Shown: one piece after another, positions 51,278 to 64,000 of the stretch
How the letters are laid out: every line of letters starts with the position of its first letter
Position numbering within the stretch: position 1 is the stretch's first letter
Position numbers and translations under genes: made by a program
Origin: Gordionus sp. m RMFG-2023
Taxonomy: Eukaryota > Nematomorpha > Gordioida > Chordodea > Parachordodidae
DNA length: 64,000 nucleotides
NCBI RefSeq assembly: GCF_954871325.1
Contig: NC_088777.1
Coordinates: 43,005,366 to 43,069,365 of the forward strand
Direction of reading: 5' to 3'
The notes under the pieces: model-generated
What the model was told of the DNA's origin: nothing
Database searches by the model: none
What the model saw: the letters and a program-made list of their open reading frames with translations, nothing else

Positions 51278-52555
51278 TAGTGCTGTAAACATTTCTAAAA
51301 AAATCGAACGCGTTTACGTTCAAGTTCACTTTCAAAAATAGGAACGCGTTCACGTTCATGAACCGTTCATATGATAAATTTTTTTTTAAATTTTCTAATA
51401 TAAATAAATGTCTTATATTTATTAACACAATATTAGCCATGTTTCAAAAAATAATATAGTTTTATTTTGATAATATAATTATAAATTCAAAATAATATAT
51501 CAAATTAAAAGATATTTTTATTTATAAAAAATTTTTCTTATTAATTTCTAATAACAATATTTTTCAAAATTATCATCTGATAGACAAGAACGCTTGGCAG
51601 TTAATACGGCATTAGCTATACTAAAAACGCGCTCAAGGGTAGATGAGGTGATTGCGGCATTATACTGAATAAATAACTCTTTTAACGTGGGGAATAAAAA
51701 CATTTCTTGTTTTGTTATTTGCTTCAAAGAATTGAGATAAGTTATCCTCCTCCAATCCATTATACTGGATTATAATTGCAGAAAGAACATATTGATCTTC
51801 ATATATATGTTCAAATCTTTAAAAAAAAAAAATATATGTAATTAATTGGGAGTGATAGGTTTAATACCTTTTATTAATCCCATTTAATATGGCGTCTATC
51901 AATGGTTGACCATATTTGAGGCCATTAATTTTTTTTAATTTTAAAATAACTATCGTTATTGTTGGGATCAAATATCCCAAATGCATTTTTTCTGAATTTA
52001 ATGATTTTACTTAGTTATATTATATTATATAAATTAAAATAATTAATATTAACAAATGTCATTTTAAATTGGAACCTGAAGATTTTGACAATCTTGGTAA
52101 GCATTAAATTAGTTCCTTCAATATAGGATGTTACAAACATTTATCATAGGCCATCATAGTAATGTTAATTCATCTGATTTTTAATTTTCAGAATCAGATG
52201 ATTATGATGAAATAATAATATTCATGCTTATGCTAATCTATTAAATTCAAATATAAACAATAATATTCAAATTAATAAACTATGTGTTAAAAAAATTGAA
52301 ATGTGAAAAGGAAATACGCAGCCGATTAAAAAATATAAATATTTTTTTAAAAAAAATTCGGAAACATTAAATTTTTCAAATAAATAAAAATAAAAAGTAT
52401 TTTTAAAATTGAACGAACGTTAAATTAAATTCGAACGCGTTCGCCATAAAAAAGGAACGCGTTCACGTTCAAAGTTCGTCAAAATAATAGGAACGCCGTT
52501 CATCATTTTTTCCAAAAAAACGAACTTAGTTCACGAACGCGTGAATAATTGTGAT
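51278..52555 (-). mobile_element. hAT remnant with GAACGCGTTCACGTTC subterminal repeats
   Basis: GAACGCGTTCACGTTC-type motifs cluster at 51305-51370 and, inverted, at 52405-52545. On the minus strand, 51760-51548 reads YNAAITSSTLERVFSIANAV, then LTAKRSCLSDDNFEKY, the hAT dimerisation motif. The left end looks like TAGTGCTGTAAAC; the right end is less sure. Most of the transposase has been lost. Confidence 0.7.
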
Positions 52556-52814
52556 ATATAAATAATAATGAGTTGAGTTTGCTACATTTAAACAAGTCCT
52601 CCTATCTTCAAAGGCCCCTACCAGCTTCTAAAAGTCCTCTTTCACTGCTAGCCGAGGAAGCAGGGATAGCTAGGAATTTAAGAACCAAAACACTTAAGGG
52701 AAAGTCAGTTTGATAAGTATTCCACCAATTTAAGATTTAAATATTAAAAATTTGGCTATTTAGTTAAATAGATAATAGATAAAATTATTTAGGATATTTA
52801 TATTAATAATTATA

Positions 52815-52911
52815 TATCGGGTCGGGCTTTGGGTCGAACACCTCTTACAACCCAGACTAATTCCGGGCTTGAAAAAATTCGGTTTGGGATACGGACCCGT
52901 GCAGACCTCTA
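52815..52911. mobile_element. GC-rich MITE relic
   Basis: GGGTCGGGCTTTGGGTCG and a terminal TGCAGACCTCTA place it in the family of 2689-3128. Its left end is missing. A further GGGCTCGGGTTTGGG patch follows at 52978-52993. Confidence 0.6.
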
Positions 52912-53342
52912 CCGTGAACCCTTGAATTTTCCATTTTTAAAAGATGTTTAGGTTTAGCAAAGACATGAGGGTTTAGAGGGCTCGGGTTTGGGTTCATATC
53001 CCTGCTAATTATTTACACTACCTTATTGTATTTATTAATTTATATTTATAAGTAATTAATTTACTCACATTTTGTTCAATAAAACAACAAAGTTTTTTAC
53101 AAATTTATTTTAACCATTTTGTCATGGTCCTTAGCCATTTGACCCTAGGTACTAGGTAAAATGGCGAAAATGACACTTCATAATCATAGCACTTAAGGTA
53201 TTGTAAGTAGAGAGCTACTTTTTTTTATTTTGTAGATGAGGGAATGGGCTAGGTTAAAATTTACAATTTGTTTTGTTTAGCATTTGTTATAAAATTTTGT
53301 GGCAAAAATGCAAAATATCAATCGTTACCCCGGTCTCTCATA

Positions 53343-55686
53343 TAAACAATGCCCACTACCAGTTTTAATCGTGAGAACTAAATTCCTTTTTTAATGCCGC
53401 TTCATTTGAAAATTTGAAGAAAATATATTTAAGTTCATATTATAGTCATTTATAAACCTTCCTAAATAATAAATAAATTTATATTTAGACCTGAATATTT
53501 TCTAAAGGAATATTTTGTTTTCGGTAATTAACATTTAACTCATTCTTCATGTTTTGTTCAAAATCACAAATTCTACGCAATTTAAAACAAAACCCATGTT
53601 TGCATTATTTTATTTATTATTATTATGATTGCATTTTTTAGATTACTTCACTTTTATGAGCCATAATACTGGAGAGACAGGAGTCATGCGGAAGGTGGAA
53701 TAAAAAGATAAACCTCTATAACTTTTCATCTATAGTGCTAATTAATATACATATTATCTACCTTGTGTTCATTTAGTATAGAGAACTTTATATTCTAAAG
53801 ATGATGATGACCAAAAACATTTTTTTAACCCTTTTTCATAAACTTTTTTTAAAGTATTTTGTGCTTTGAGGCAAAATTACTCCTTAAAATTTTATAGAGA
53901 AATTATGTCATGTTTCTCAATGTGTAAGCTACCGATATAAAATAAAAATTTTATCAAAAGGATTACATAAGTTATGTCAATACACCATAGTTTAGATAAA
54001 AAAGGGAGGGGGGCGGGAAACCTTTCCTTGGCTAATTTAAAGTTAATAGTTCTTATAAAATAAAGATTATATAATTAAAAATTTTGAGAGAAAAAAGTGT
54101 AAAAGTAAAATTAACTTTAAAATTTAACCATATAAGGTCCGCAAAAAATGGACATCCTCTTAATTAAATTTTCATGTGTGTAAAGATCACACAAAAGTCT
54201 CTCTAGGAAATCTTAAAAATGCATTTTTCTCACTAAGATCTAACGTAAAAATTCGAAGAATAAAACAATTACAAATTTTTGATGAGTATTGCAAATTCAA
54301 CAGCACACTTCCACTTAAAATGGACTTGGTGTTTTTGCTACTATAAAATGGGAGAGCTTTAGTGTCTTATCACATCTAACAAATAAATATTGCTTTAGTA
54401 TTTCTTTGATTGTTATATGAAATCATACACTTATGTCTGTAAATAAATCCGATAACCACCAACTTATTCTAGGATGAGCTGTCCTCTCTCAATCGTTTGG
54501 CATTCCGTTGAGGATGCTAAGTTGAAAACTTAACATATTTATCTATAGTTTAGTTTTATACCCCAATCATTCATAGTTTATATGCGTCTGAAATAAAAGC
54601 CCTTCTTAAGTCATCGTCAGATAATCTAATGAAGTATCAATACAAGGATTTGAAAAGTAAACCTCAACACTTTTTAATAAATATTTATTTTAGATTATTT
54701 TTAAGTTAAAACAATATAAATTGAATGAATGTTCAACTAAATGTTTTTTAGATTTAATATATAGGGAATATTAGAAAAATTTATTTATGTTGATTAATAA
54801 AGAAAAAACTAAAAGATTTTTATTTCTGGCGTCTCTAGCCTAAAAATAAAAATCAATTTATGATAATAAAAATTATTCTCCTTCACCCCCCCCCCTCCCC
54901 CCCTTACCAAAATAATGAATAAAAATTGTCATTGTAAATAATAAAAAATTATAATAAGTGTAAAACCGAATTAAATATAAGCAAATGCAACTCGATTACA
55001 GGCCTGGATCCTAAAGCTATTTAATAAAATCTATAGGAGTAAAAGTCACAAAAGCTACCCAATTCTATCCCTTTAAGAAATTCTGACTTCTCATGCATGT
55101 TATTATGTACTACTATAAATAAATATAATCCAAATAATTTATTTTTGGCTTCCTCTGTAATCTAATCGTCCAATGGTAAAATAAATGTTAACGCATTCTA
55201 TATTCATCTTATCTGTAAACAGCTTATTAATATTTTAAAAATATAAATGTTATATATCATTTTGCAATTTCTAGCTAAATTATAGTATCTTAATCTGATC
55301 ATTTTTAAACAATTCGTATGCGATTATTGCTCGATTTAAAAATGAATAGTAAAATAGAACAATAAAGGAAATTGGATTTTAATTGATTGTTAATCCCATC
55401 AATCTTATATTTAATCGATATTATACCTCTCAAATTTTGTTCAATTACAACTAATTAATATTAACTATGGTATATTATATAAGTGCTCTGCGTGGGCTCG
55501 TTCACATAAATGAAGATCATTAAAAAGTTGAAAGGTTTGATAGTCTTGTATAAATTTATTAGCAAAAGTATATAACGCCTTTGCCATTCCATATAAAGCT
55601 AAATCCATTGCAAACCCATTTTGATAATGATTTTTAATTTAACCATTTTGGTAGGTTCCTCGTTTGCTAAAACCTCAATATCTAAA
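53343..55686. other. Non-coding stretch with G-run and C-run pair
   Basis: No exon is visible. GGGAGGGGGGCGGG at 54003-54016 and a long C-run at 54885-54903 face each other about 900 bp apart and could be the ends of a worn hAT-type element, but no matching inverted termini could be read. Confidence 0.4.
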
Positions 55687-55917
55687 GAATTTTTGATAAA
55701 AAAAAATAAAAATCTTTTAAAAATGTCTAGGTCTACTATTTTTTAATAATAAACCTACGCATCAAAATTTATTTTTTAGATTCTCAAATATTGCTAATAC
55801 ATTTATGTCTGAAGAAGTTTTTGATAAAAAATAAATAAAATGTTTTTGAAATGTCTAGGTCTACTATTTTTTAAATATATCTGCTCCAAAATTAATTTTT
55901 AAAATTCTCAAATATCT
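55687..55917. repeat. Two-copy tandem duplication of about 115 bp
   Basis: Both copies contain TTTTTGATAAAAAA, then TGTCTAGGTCTACTATTTTT, then ATTCTCAAATAT in the same order. They differ by small changes. The second abuts the Foldback element. Confidence 0.75.
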
Positions 55918-57513
55918 ATACATTCCGTATCAGGTCAATTCAGCGAAACTTTTATCGCGAAACACTTTTTCGCGAAACTTTTATCGCGAATGTCGTTTAT
56001 CGCGAAGGAATTTTATAGCGAAGGCAATATCGCGAAACCAATTCCGCGAATTTTTTTCCGCGAAACTTTTATAGCGAAGACAATATCGCGAACTTATTAT
56101 CGCGACCGCGACACCTTGACCGCGAATACTTTATAGCGAATACATTATAGCGAAACTTTGATCGCGAACTCGTTATAGCGAATTTATTTCCGCGAAACCT
56201 TAACCACGAATACTTTATAGCGAATACATTTTAGCGAAACTTTGATCGCGAACTCGTTATAGCGAATTTATTTCCGCGAAACTTTAACCGCGAATACTTT
56301 ATAGCGAATACATTATAGCGAAACTTTGATCGCGAACTCATTATCGCGAATTTATTTCCGCGAAACCTAAACCGCGAATACTTTAGAGCGAATAAATTTT
56401 AGCGAACGCCAACTCTTTATAGCGAATTTTCTACCGCGAATGTATGTGCGCGAAATTATTATAGCGAGCGCATGACCGAAAATTACGAATTCATTTTAAG
56501 TGAAATTGATATATTCAATATCAATTTACCAACCGAAGTTTCTTAAATCATAAACACGAATGTTTTAAGAATATTTTATTACGTATTGTTTATTTAATAA
56601 GCATGTAACATTTATCTGATGTGATACAAAATACATTACTCTTTCAGGTCTCACTCACTCATGGTTGTAAGTATGGAGGGGACATTTTAGGTTAAGTTTT
56701 TACCAGAGTAAGTTAACCCCCCCCATGTGCTTTATGTCATTTAAAGAAAATTTTCTGATATACCTTTTTTCCAATCTAGATGAAAAATTATATAGAGAGC
56801 TAAGAATTTTTTATTGATTTTCTCAGATTATTTTTAAAAATTATAGAAGATTTTACTGATAATTAATGCCTACTAATTATAATTTTTAGATAATGCACAT
56901 CGATATAACTTTCTGATATAATAGTAACTAATTTATTTGAATATTTTGACCTCTCCTTTTTCTTCTTTTCGCATTTTAATAAATAGAAATAACTGAAAAG
57001 TTATAATTATCAAAAAAAAAATTCAAAATATTCTATTGGATTACATTGTAATATTTATGAAGAATAAATTATGGAAATAAATCATTAGATCTAGTTATTT
57101 TAGTTTTTTATTTTTGCTGATTCCACAAGTCTAACTAAACAATATAAAAATTAAAAAAACGTATAATAGTTTTCATCATTTTATAAAATAATACCAGTTC
57201 ACTTTAAATCAGGCGTTTTTATGAAAACACCGCTAAACGCTCCTTCTCAATTTGTAAGCACTTTTACTCATTTTTTCTAATAAAATGGAATTAAAATAAA
57301 TTAGGATTTTTTGAAAATAAATAGAAAATGTTCCAAATCAAGAAAATAAAGATATTCCAATATCAGGAAGGCTTATATTTACATTTTTATTTAATTCTTT
57401 CATAATATTCGAATTTCTTTAAATATCATGTTTAAGATATTTATATCTATAATTACCATAATAATTTGATAATTCTGAGCAATTTCTTTATCGCTTCAAC
57501 TTGTGTATCAGAA

Positions 57514-58831
57514 CAGTGGCATAGACAGGATTTATATACTTAATATCATCGCCGTTAAATTTGGCGACTGTATAGTTCTACGAACTAATTGTAAATTATA
57601 TCAATATTTCTTGCTTTATTAGTACAAATTGAGTACTTAAACGAGTATAATAGCTAGTAAAAGGAAAAAAACTATTAGTAACAAAATTTTGGCAAATCTA
57701 TGGTTTAAGCGACTGAAATAATTTATTCCGAAAATTTTATCGATGTTCCTTATTAATTATAATTTAATTCGTTTAGACAGTATAAAGAAAAAGTTTATTA
57801 GCAAAATAAGAAAAATTGCCTAATTCAGGCATTATTGATGGAATGGAAAATAGCTGGTTTGCGCTAATATTTATTAATTCTTCAGTCATTTTTTTCACAC
57901 ACAAAAAGGCAACCGTGCTATAAGAAAAATAAAATCTATATCACCCATTAAAGCGTAAAATCAACCAAATTTCTGGAAGCAATAAATCTGGAACTTAAAT
58001 TAATAATTATTACATTGATTCTTCAATTCATTTGGTAGATAGTTTTTACTGACAAAATAAGATAAAATTGCTAAGATTAACAACATGCGAAAACAAACAA
58101 ATATTTTTGGGTAAGCTCTACTATAAGAAATGCCAGATTATTACTTAGTATTACATCAATCAGTTTTTCCAGTCAATAAGTTTTAATAAGCGAAATAGAC
58201 AATAGCAAACCTTTAAGTATCAACCAAAAAGTATTAGGATTTCAAAAATTTGAAACATTATAAGATTAAACAAAGAATCTAAAGAAAGCAATTATAATAA
58301 AAAAAATTAAATGAAATATCTTAAAAAAATATTACTATATTTATTTATAAAATCAACTTTTTTCCTATTTCAAAATATGAGGATTTAAAGATACTTAATA
58401 TTTTAGCCAAAAGAAAATTAAGCTTGGAAACTTTTCCGACAGATGACATAACTTGCGGCAACTTTGGAAAAGTTATATCAAAATGAGAAGGATTGGTTAT
58501 GGTAAAATTTAAAACAATTAGGATAGCTAATTATTTTCATCAAGTGAATAGGTTGAGCTATTGTTTAATAACGTAATATTAAGTGCGCTTAACCTCTCTG
58601 AGAAGCATTTAGTTTTATAATTATAATTTGTAAAAAAAATTGTGAAAATGGATTATAAAATAAAATGATGGTATTGTTTATTCCTAGATTTGTAAGATTT
58701 TTTTTTGTTGTTTTTTAAATAAGAATTTTCTTTAGACTATGGAAGGAGTTTTATCAATTTACAAGAAAGTTGTCATTAATCATATTTCCCAGTGAGGGAG
58801 GTTTAGCTCTTCCCCTTTGTCTACGCCACTG
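57514..58831. mobile_element. Non-autonomous hAT-type element nested in the Foldback loop
   Basis: The ends read CAGTGGCATAGACAGG and, reversed, CAGTGGCGTAGACAAAGG. TCAGAA occurs at both borders, the likely core of an 8-bp duplication. The left part (57600-57700) shares sequence with 16200-16300. No transposase frame remains. Confidence 0.72.
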
Positions 58832-60504
58832 TTCAGAACACTTATTTAAAAACGATTTTATAAACTGTAAAATCCAAGCTGATAATAGTTATTCTTACCA
58901 TATTCTCCATAATTAATATAAATCGTTTATAATTACATTAGCATTTTAATTATTTCATCTAAAACCGCATACAATTAAAATAAAGCCTAGCGAAGAATGA
59001 TTTTAAAATTATTGGTGGATGTTTTAGAGAAAATAACTCAAAATTCCTATAAGTTCTTTGTAATAAGTGAAAAGGTAAGACATCTCATATACATTTCTTA
59101 CGTAAATTTCTTAAATCTAGTTTTCATAAAAAAATTTATATTTATTATTATTCAGCGAGATTTTTTAATTTTTAATGCCACTCTTCGCGGGTAAATAAAA
59201 ATATTTTTTAAAAAAAAACCAAAAAAAATGATGTATTTTAATTTTAATTTTATTTTTATTATTCATGACATGAAGCCACCTAAGCTCAATTACATTGTTA
59301 TCAAATCAAATGAGAATATAGCATATTTAAAAAAGTTAACAAAATGCAAATATTTAAATAATTATGAACCTTAAGGAATTTTAGAGCTATAATATAACAA
59401 AATTAATTCAAGCAATTTTTTTTCCATCGTAACTTGAACTGCGAACTCATTAGAGGAGCATCATTGAAATTAGAGGGGAGGGGGGATAGTTAGTTATGAA
59501 ATAATTATCATTATTTGAATAAAATTGGAAAGGGATGAATTGTATTTTCTTTTTTTAATTATTTTTATTTGGTAGGTGGTTAAAAGTTTTGAGAGGGTTG
59601 ATATATTTATAGATATGTATACAAGCCCCTGATTATATTCTCCACAGTCCTTTTCTTAAGTTAAAATAGGAAATGGTATAGCGTATTATCTTATTTTAAT
59701 AGATCCCTTTAGGCCATATTTTTTGATATCTAATTCACATTTAGAATAAATATCCTTACAAAATAAATCTAATTATAAAAAGTTTTTTAAAAAATGATTT
59801 TTTTATTTATTGAATATGTGAAGGAAAAAGTAGAGCATTGTGAGTCGGTATGTAGCTTGCTAAATTTTATACCAAAGTAGACCTTCCTATATTTTTGTCA
59901 CAAAAAATAATGCAAATATAAAAAATTTGAGCCTATAATATAAAAACAAACAAAATTTTTATTATTGTATTTTATAAGACTCTGAAATAAAGAGGAAAGA
60001 ATGGCGAAAATATTTATAATTTATAACCAAGGGAATGGCACCAGCCAGACGAGAAAATGTTTTTTTTTAAATTTCGGCAATACTTTTTTTTAATCGTTAT
60101 ATAATTTATCAATTATGTCATTAATTATTTGTTAATTTTTATAAGTGTGGCTATATTTTTATTATATAAAATTATTTATTCAATAAGAACCCAAATCAAA
60201 ATATTATATTTAAATTAATTGAGATTCATGGCGAGATATTATACTAAATCACGCCCCCCCCCCTTCTCAAATAAACAGAAAAGATAAAAAGATATCTATA
60301 ATGATCGTAAAATATAACTTGAAATATTTTGATCACCACCTGTAGTATGCCTAATTCTCTTATTATATTACATACTTCATTAAATTCACTATGAGTAAAA
60401 TGCTCTCCTTAATAGACTCAATAAATAGCAGTATTGTGATCACATGTATTTATATCGTTTTTTCTTTTTCAAACATATTTTTATATTCAGATCTTATAGA
60501 ATAT

Positions 60505-60590
60505 TTGACTATATGACCAGGTCAAATATTCCCCCTTGACCCGTCAAAATCTATTCATTTGACTGGTCAATTGACTGACTGCTAACCCTG
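60505..60590. mobile_element. End fragment related to the hAT at 29302-32033
   Basis: CAGGTCAAATATT, GACTGGTCAATTGACTG and a terminal CTAACCCTG repeat the subterminal and terminal motifs of the nearly complete hAT. Only one end is seen. Confidence 0.6.
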
Positions 60591-60625
60591 CCAAAATTGA
60601 TTGTTAAATTTATAAATATTAGGTC

Positions 60626-60844
60626 TAGTGTTGTTAAACGGCTCATTTTGAGTCGATTTTTAAAAACGGCTAACTCAATATTTTAGCCAGAAAATATTGC
60701 TAAGCCTTGAGATTTTTAATAGATGTTCAAACCTTTGTTCCTTCTACAAACAAAATCTTCAGTCTTGCTTAATATTATTCAGGATGAAATATTGAGTTAG
60801 TCGTTTTTAAAAATCGGCTCAAAAAGAGCCGTTTAACAACACTA
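60626..60844. mobile_element. Foldback MITE with perfect 8-bp duplication (hAT type)
   Basis: The inverted ends, nearly 60 bp long, begin TAGTGTTGTTAAACGGCTC and flank a short centre of about 100 bp; transcripts could form a hairpin. ATTAGGTC occurs on both sides (60618-60625 and 60845-60852). A diverged half copy lies at 3609-3723. Confidence 0.88.
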
Positions 60845-61705
60845 ATTAGGTCATCAGACATTATATAGGAATGCTACCCAGATATCAATTTCGCCAGTAA
60901 ATATCAAGATTTAACTAATAAACTCAATGATTAATATATTGATAAAGCTGAGTTCCTTGTGCGCGATTATTATAAAATAAGAACTTCGAAGAAAAGGATA
61001 GGATAGCGAAAAAGTGTTATTCAATAACAAATTTCATAAACCAGATCTAAGTTTATTAATCATTATATAAATTTTTTAAGGTTAAAAGAAAATTACAAAC
61101 TATCATTGTGAATCAATCTTCAACCTATTTTAAAAAAATATTATTCAAATAATTTAATTATAAAAAAGTGATTCAAAATAAATTAGTCATTATTAGCAAT
61201 TATCGCGATATTAAATTCTCTATCGCGATATATGTTTCGCGATAATAACTTCGCTATAAAATTTTCGCGATTATTGATTCGCGATTAAAGTTTCGCAGTA
61301 ATGTATTCGCTTTAAAGGTTTCGCGATAAAGATTTCGCTATAAAATTTTCGCGATTATTGATTCGCGATAAAAGTTTCGCTGTAATGTATTCGCATTAAA
61401 GGTTTCGCGATAAAGGTTTCGCTATAAAAAATTCGCGATATTTGTTTCGCGTTATTGTATTCGCGGTAATGTATTCGCTATAAAGGTTTCGCGGTAATGT
61501 ATTCGCTATAAAGGTTTCGCGATAAAGGTTTCGCTATAAAAAATTCGCGATATTGCATTCGCGGAATAGTATTCGCTATTATGGATTCGCGATAAAAGTT
61601 TCGCTATAAAATCCATTCGCGATAAACGACATTCGCGATAAAAGTTTCGCGAAAAAGTGTTTCGCGATAAAAGTTTCGCTGAATTGACATGGAACCATAC
61701 ATTCC

Positions 61706-64000
61706 ACTCTATTTCCATCAATCATTAGCCATAAAAACTTTTCCACCCTTATTACATAACTTTCACACAAATATACTATATATAACATCTTCCTCATATA
61801 GATTAAGTACAATTATTCCAGTCTAGAGGACACAAATGGATAAGATATTCTCACTCGAATTTTGGAAAGCTCTTCTAGGCGAACAATTTAGTGGGGCATG
61901 AACTAAGTCATCTAAATCATAATATTAAATATAATAAATAATCGTCGAGACCAATCTCTTTGTTAGCGAACAGTATAAGATAGACGGATAGACTACATTC
62001 CCAGGTAAATCCTTTATTTCAGAACTTTATTGTGGTCTGTCCATTATTATCCAAAATCGATAAGGATAAAAAAAATATTATAAACGAATAACTGCATTTT
62101 CGCCACAATTATTTTGTCCGCCAGTGGACAAGTTTTAAACTTTTCAAATTTTTATCCTATAAATTCTTTGTTATAGAATTTGATAATGTCTGCAGTTAAT
62201 AAAATTAATTTCTAATCAGTCATATGGTCAATACAGTTTATTATTATCGGGCAATCTCAAAATATTTTTAGGAGCCGGTGTTAGCCAGACCTTAATTTTG
62301 AAAATGCTTTTAATGCTGATAATTAGGCAAATTTATGTCGTTTTCCTTTATAAAAAATTATCAAGGTCCAGGACTACTTACACAAAATATATTTTATAGG
62401 CCCCGTGGGGTATGAATAATTACCGACCAGGCCGGGCCGAAAACCCGGATTCAAAATTTCCACGAGTTGGTTTGGGCCAAGCCCCATCGATCTCTAATAA
62501 ATATTTATACTTATATATATATATATATATATACTTATAATTAGTTATTTTCGATGAATTTTTCTATACTATACCTTCTGAAGATCAAAAGAAGTAAGTT
62601 AACATCTTGATTCTTTCAACTACATTTGTCATGTTGAATACTCCAATTATAATTCCATGAAAGCTGGTTGCCTTATCTGTATATATATCCATAATGTTTT
62701 GTTAAGATTTTCAAGGGCATTTCGATAATCTGCTATATAACACGATAATGCCGATATAAAATCTTAAAAAAATATTACAATTACTATGTTAATCCCAAAG
62801 AATAAAAACGTTTTTTTTTATATAAATGTTTAACTCAAAATTAAATTTTGTAAAAATGAATTTATTAAAATATTTTATAAAAATATTATTGTGTAGTATG
62901 TTACTGGGAAAACGTCTTTATTTTTTTTTTAGTTTCAAGTTAATGATTTATGCTTATTGATTATGGAGATGCCAAAATATACAATTTATACATTACTTTG
63001 CAAACAAAATCTCAGGATTTTATAATGGTAGAGATTAATCTCTTATATTTATTTTATTTAATTCTATAAGTATCTCTTATAATGTAGGTTTAATGCCAAA
63101 AGTTTATCAAGATAATGAAAGGAAATATAGTTGAAAAGGTTGATTTTATTTTATCGGCTTTTTTAAAATAGTTTTATTTATCGCATTGGCCATACTTTAT
63201 AAAATATTAATATCAAATATTTACACAACATAATATTTGGACCTAATAAAATAAATGGTGTTAATTTTTCATTTTATAAAAATGCACTATGGTTATTGTT
63301 TTTTTAAATATTTTTTATAGCAGTTTAAGTCCATAACTATTAAATAAAAAAAACAATAAATCAAAAGTTAAAACAATATTTTCGTAAATTCGATAAAACC
63401 TTAATTGGCTAATGTGTTATTTTCTATAATTGCCATCCTTATTTTAGCTTCCTATTTTCAAGAGCAATTTAAGGGAAGAGTAATTCTACGCTTATTTGAT
63501 ATCTATTTTGTTTTAATCAGGTTCAAAGTCGCTTGGATAATTATTTTTTAAACAGTATATTCAATATCAAAAAATCTTATCAGCCATTTTCATTCTTATT
63601 AATAATGATATACAAGTGGCTGATCAACTATAAATAAAATATTTTATTGTGTTATAAATAGGGTTAATTTTTTTTTAAAATGCAATCACATATAGTATAA
63701 TATTACCGTCTTATAATATACTTTCCCGATTTTAGCTAGGATTCCACAAATATCACAATTTACAATGTTTTTCCCATTTTATAATTTCTAACTTTTAGGG
63801 TTTTGAAAATAGAGTAAAGAAATGTTATAGGCGGAGATAAGTGTTTCTAGGTTTTATAATATAATTGAGAAGAAAAAAATTACTATTTTATATAATTCCT
63901 TCTTATCAAGTTTAGGTCTTCCATCGATTAAGATCAAAAGAAGTGTGGTGTAATGTACACCTAAAAAATCAAGTAAGTGCGTTACTTTTAACGCTTCTTA
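61706..64000. other. AT-rich non-coding stretch
   Basis: No exon is visible. A GC-rich MITE relic (CCGGGCCG, ending GATCTCTAAT) lies at 62395-62503, followed by a TA microsatellite at about 62512-62532. Confidence 0.55.

Larger units (their letters stand above)
50194..53340. mobile_element. TA-flanked DNA transposon, non-coding, with nested insertions
   Basis: The left end reads AGGGAGACCGGGATAAAGCG and the right end, reversed, TGAGAGACCGGGGTAACG. TA borders both (50192-50193 and 53341-53342), as in Tc1/mariner/pogo elements. Motifs like GGGGTAAC and TTTTGCCA recur near both ends. No transposase frame remains. A hAT (about 51278-52555) and a GC-rich MITE relic lie inside it, so this is the older layer. 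Confidence 0.6.
55927..61696. mobile_element. Foldback/MULE-like element with long repeat-built inverted arms
   Basis: Two arms of about 550 and 500 bp (55927-56480 and 61195-61696) are inverted copies. Both begin GTCAATTCAGCGAAAC just inside the end and then run through many short units of the type GCGAAACTTTTATC. The outermost 80 or so bases of the arms are nearly identical. The 9-bp repeat ATACATTCC flanks the whole (55918-55926 and 61697-61705). Long inverted arms of short subrepeats with 9-bp duplications are known from Foldback elements of the Mutator superfamily. The 4.7-kb loop has no transposase frame and holds at least two smaller elements. Minus-strand frames at 61506-61812 are repeat artefacts. 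Confidence 0.82.

Noticed and set aside
55927-56480. CRISPR-like array of short regular units
   Set aside because: Units are variable, have no constant spacer length, and the array is mirrored as an inverted arm 5 kb away in a eukaryotic setting.
61506-61812. Repetitive minus-strand frames with SETFIAK-type units
   Set aside because: They are translations of the Foldback arm subrepeats, not a protein repeat family.

Overview
The window is a very AT-rich stretch of a eukaryotic genome, almost certainly an arthropod. Small exons are separated by long introns with GT..AG borders, and much of the rest is mobile-element debris: hAT, RTE-like LINE, pogo and MULE/Foldback elements and one solo LTR. 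The base composition, the RTE-type LINE and the abundance of hAT elements would suit a parasitic copepod, but that placement is inference only.

Two host genes can be assembled exon by exon, and both belong to insulin signalling. On the + strand, 11081-13097 encodes a secreted insulin-like peptide of about 165 residues. Exon 1 carries the signal peptide and B chain. A short exon at 12904-13097 carries the C-peptide end and a canonical A chain (CC-x3-C-x8-C). The intron lies in the C-peptide in phase 1, the classical insulin position. On the - strand, seven phase-compatible exons spread over 46428-24732 encode a secreted protein with two Ig domains that I read as IMP-L2, the insect protein known to bind and antagonise insulin-like peptides. 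The genes are convergent and their 3' ends are about 11.6 kb apart. A hormone gene sitting beside a gene for its likely binding protein is the main discovery candidate here.

Layout: 1-11043 is non-coding and holds a GC-rich hAT MITE at 2689-3128. 11044-13150 is the insulin-like gene. 13098-24731 holds one unexplained reading frame, a hAT-type MITE, a worn LINE and a worn pogo transposase. 24732-46428 is the IMP-L2-like gene, whose introns carry a LINE split by a solo LTR and probably by a nearly intact hAT, a hAT at 34384-35521, an RTE LINE with a tRNA-like 5' head (39942-43022), and a hAT with a nested GC-rich MITE (43317-45269). 46429-50193 is non-coding. 50194-53340 is a TA-flanked DNA transposon with a younger hAT inside. 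55927-61696 is a 5.8-kb Foldback/MULE-like element whose long inverted arms are made of short GCGAAA/TATCGC subrepeats. The last 2.3 kb is non-coding.

Limits: exon joins rest on splice motifs, phase and protein motifs read by eye. No alignment, RNA or database search was possible.
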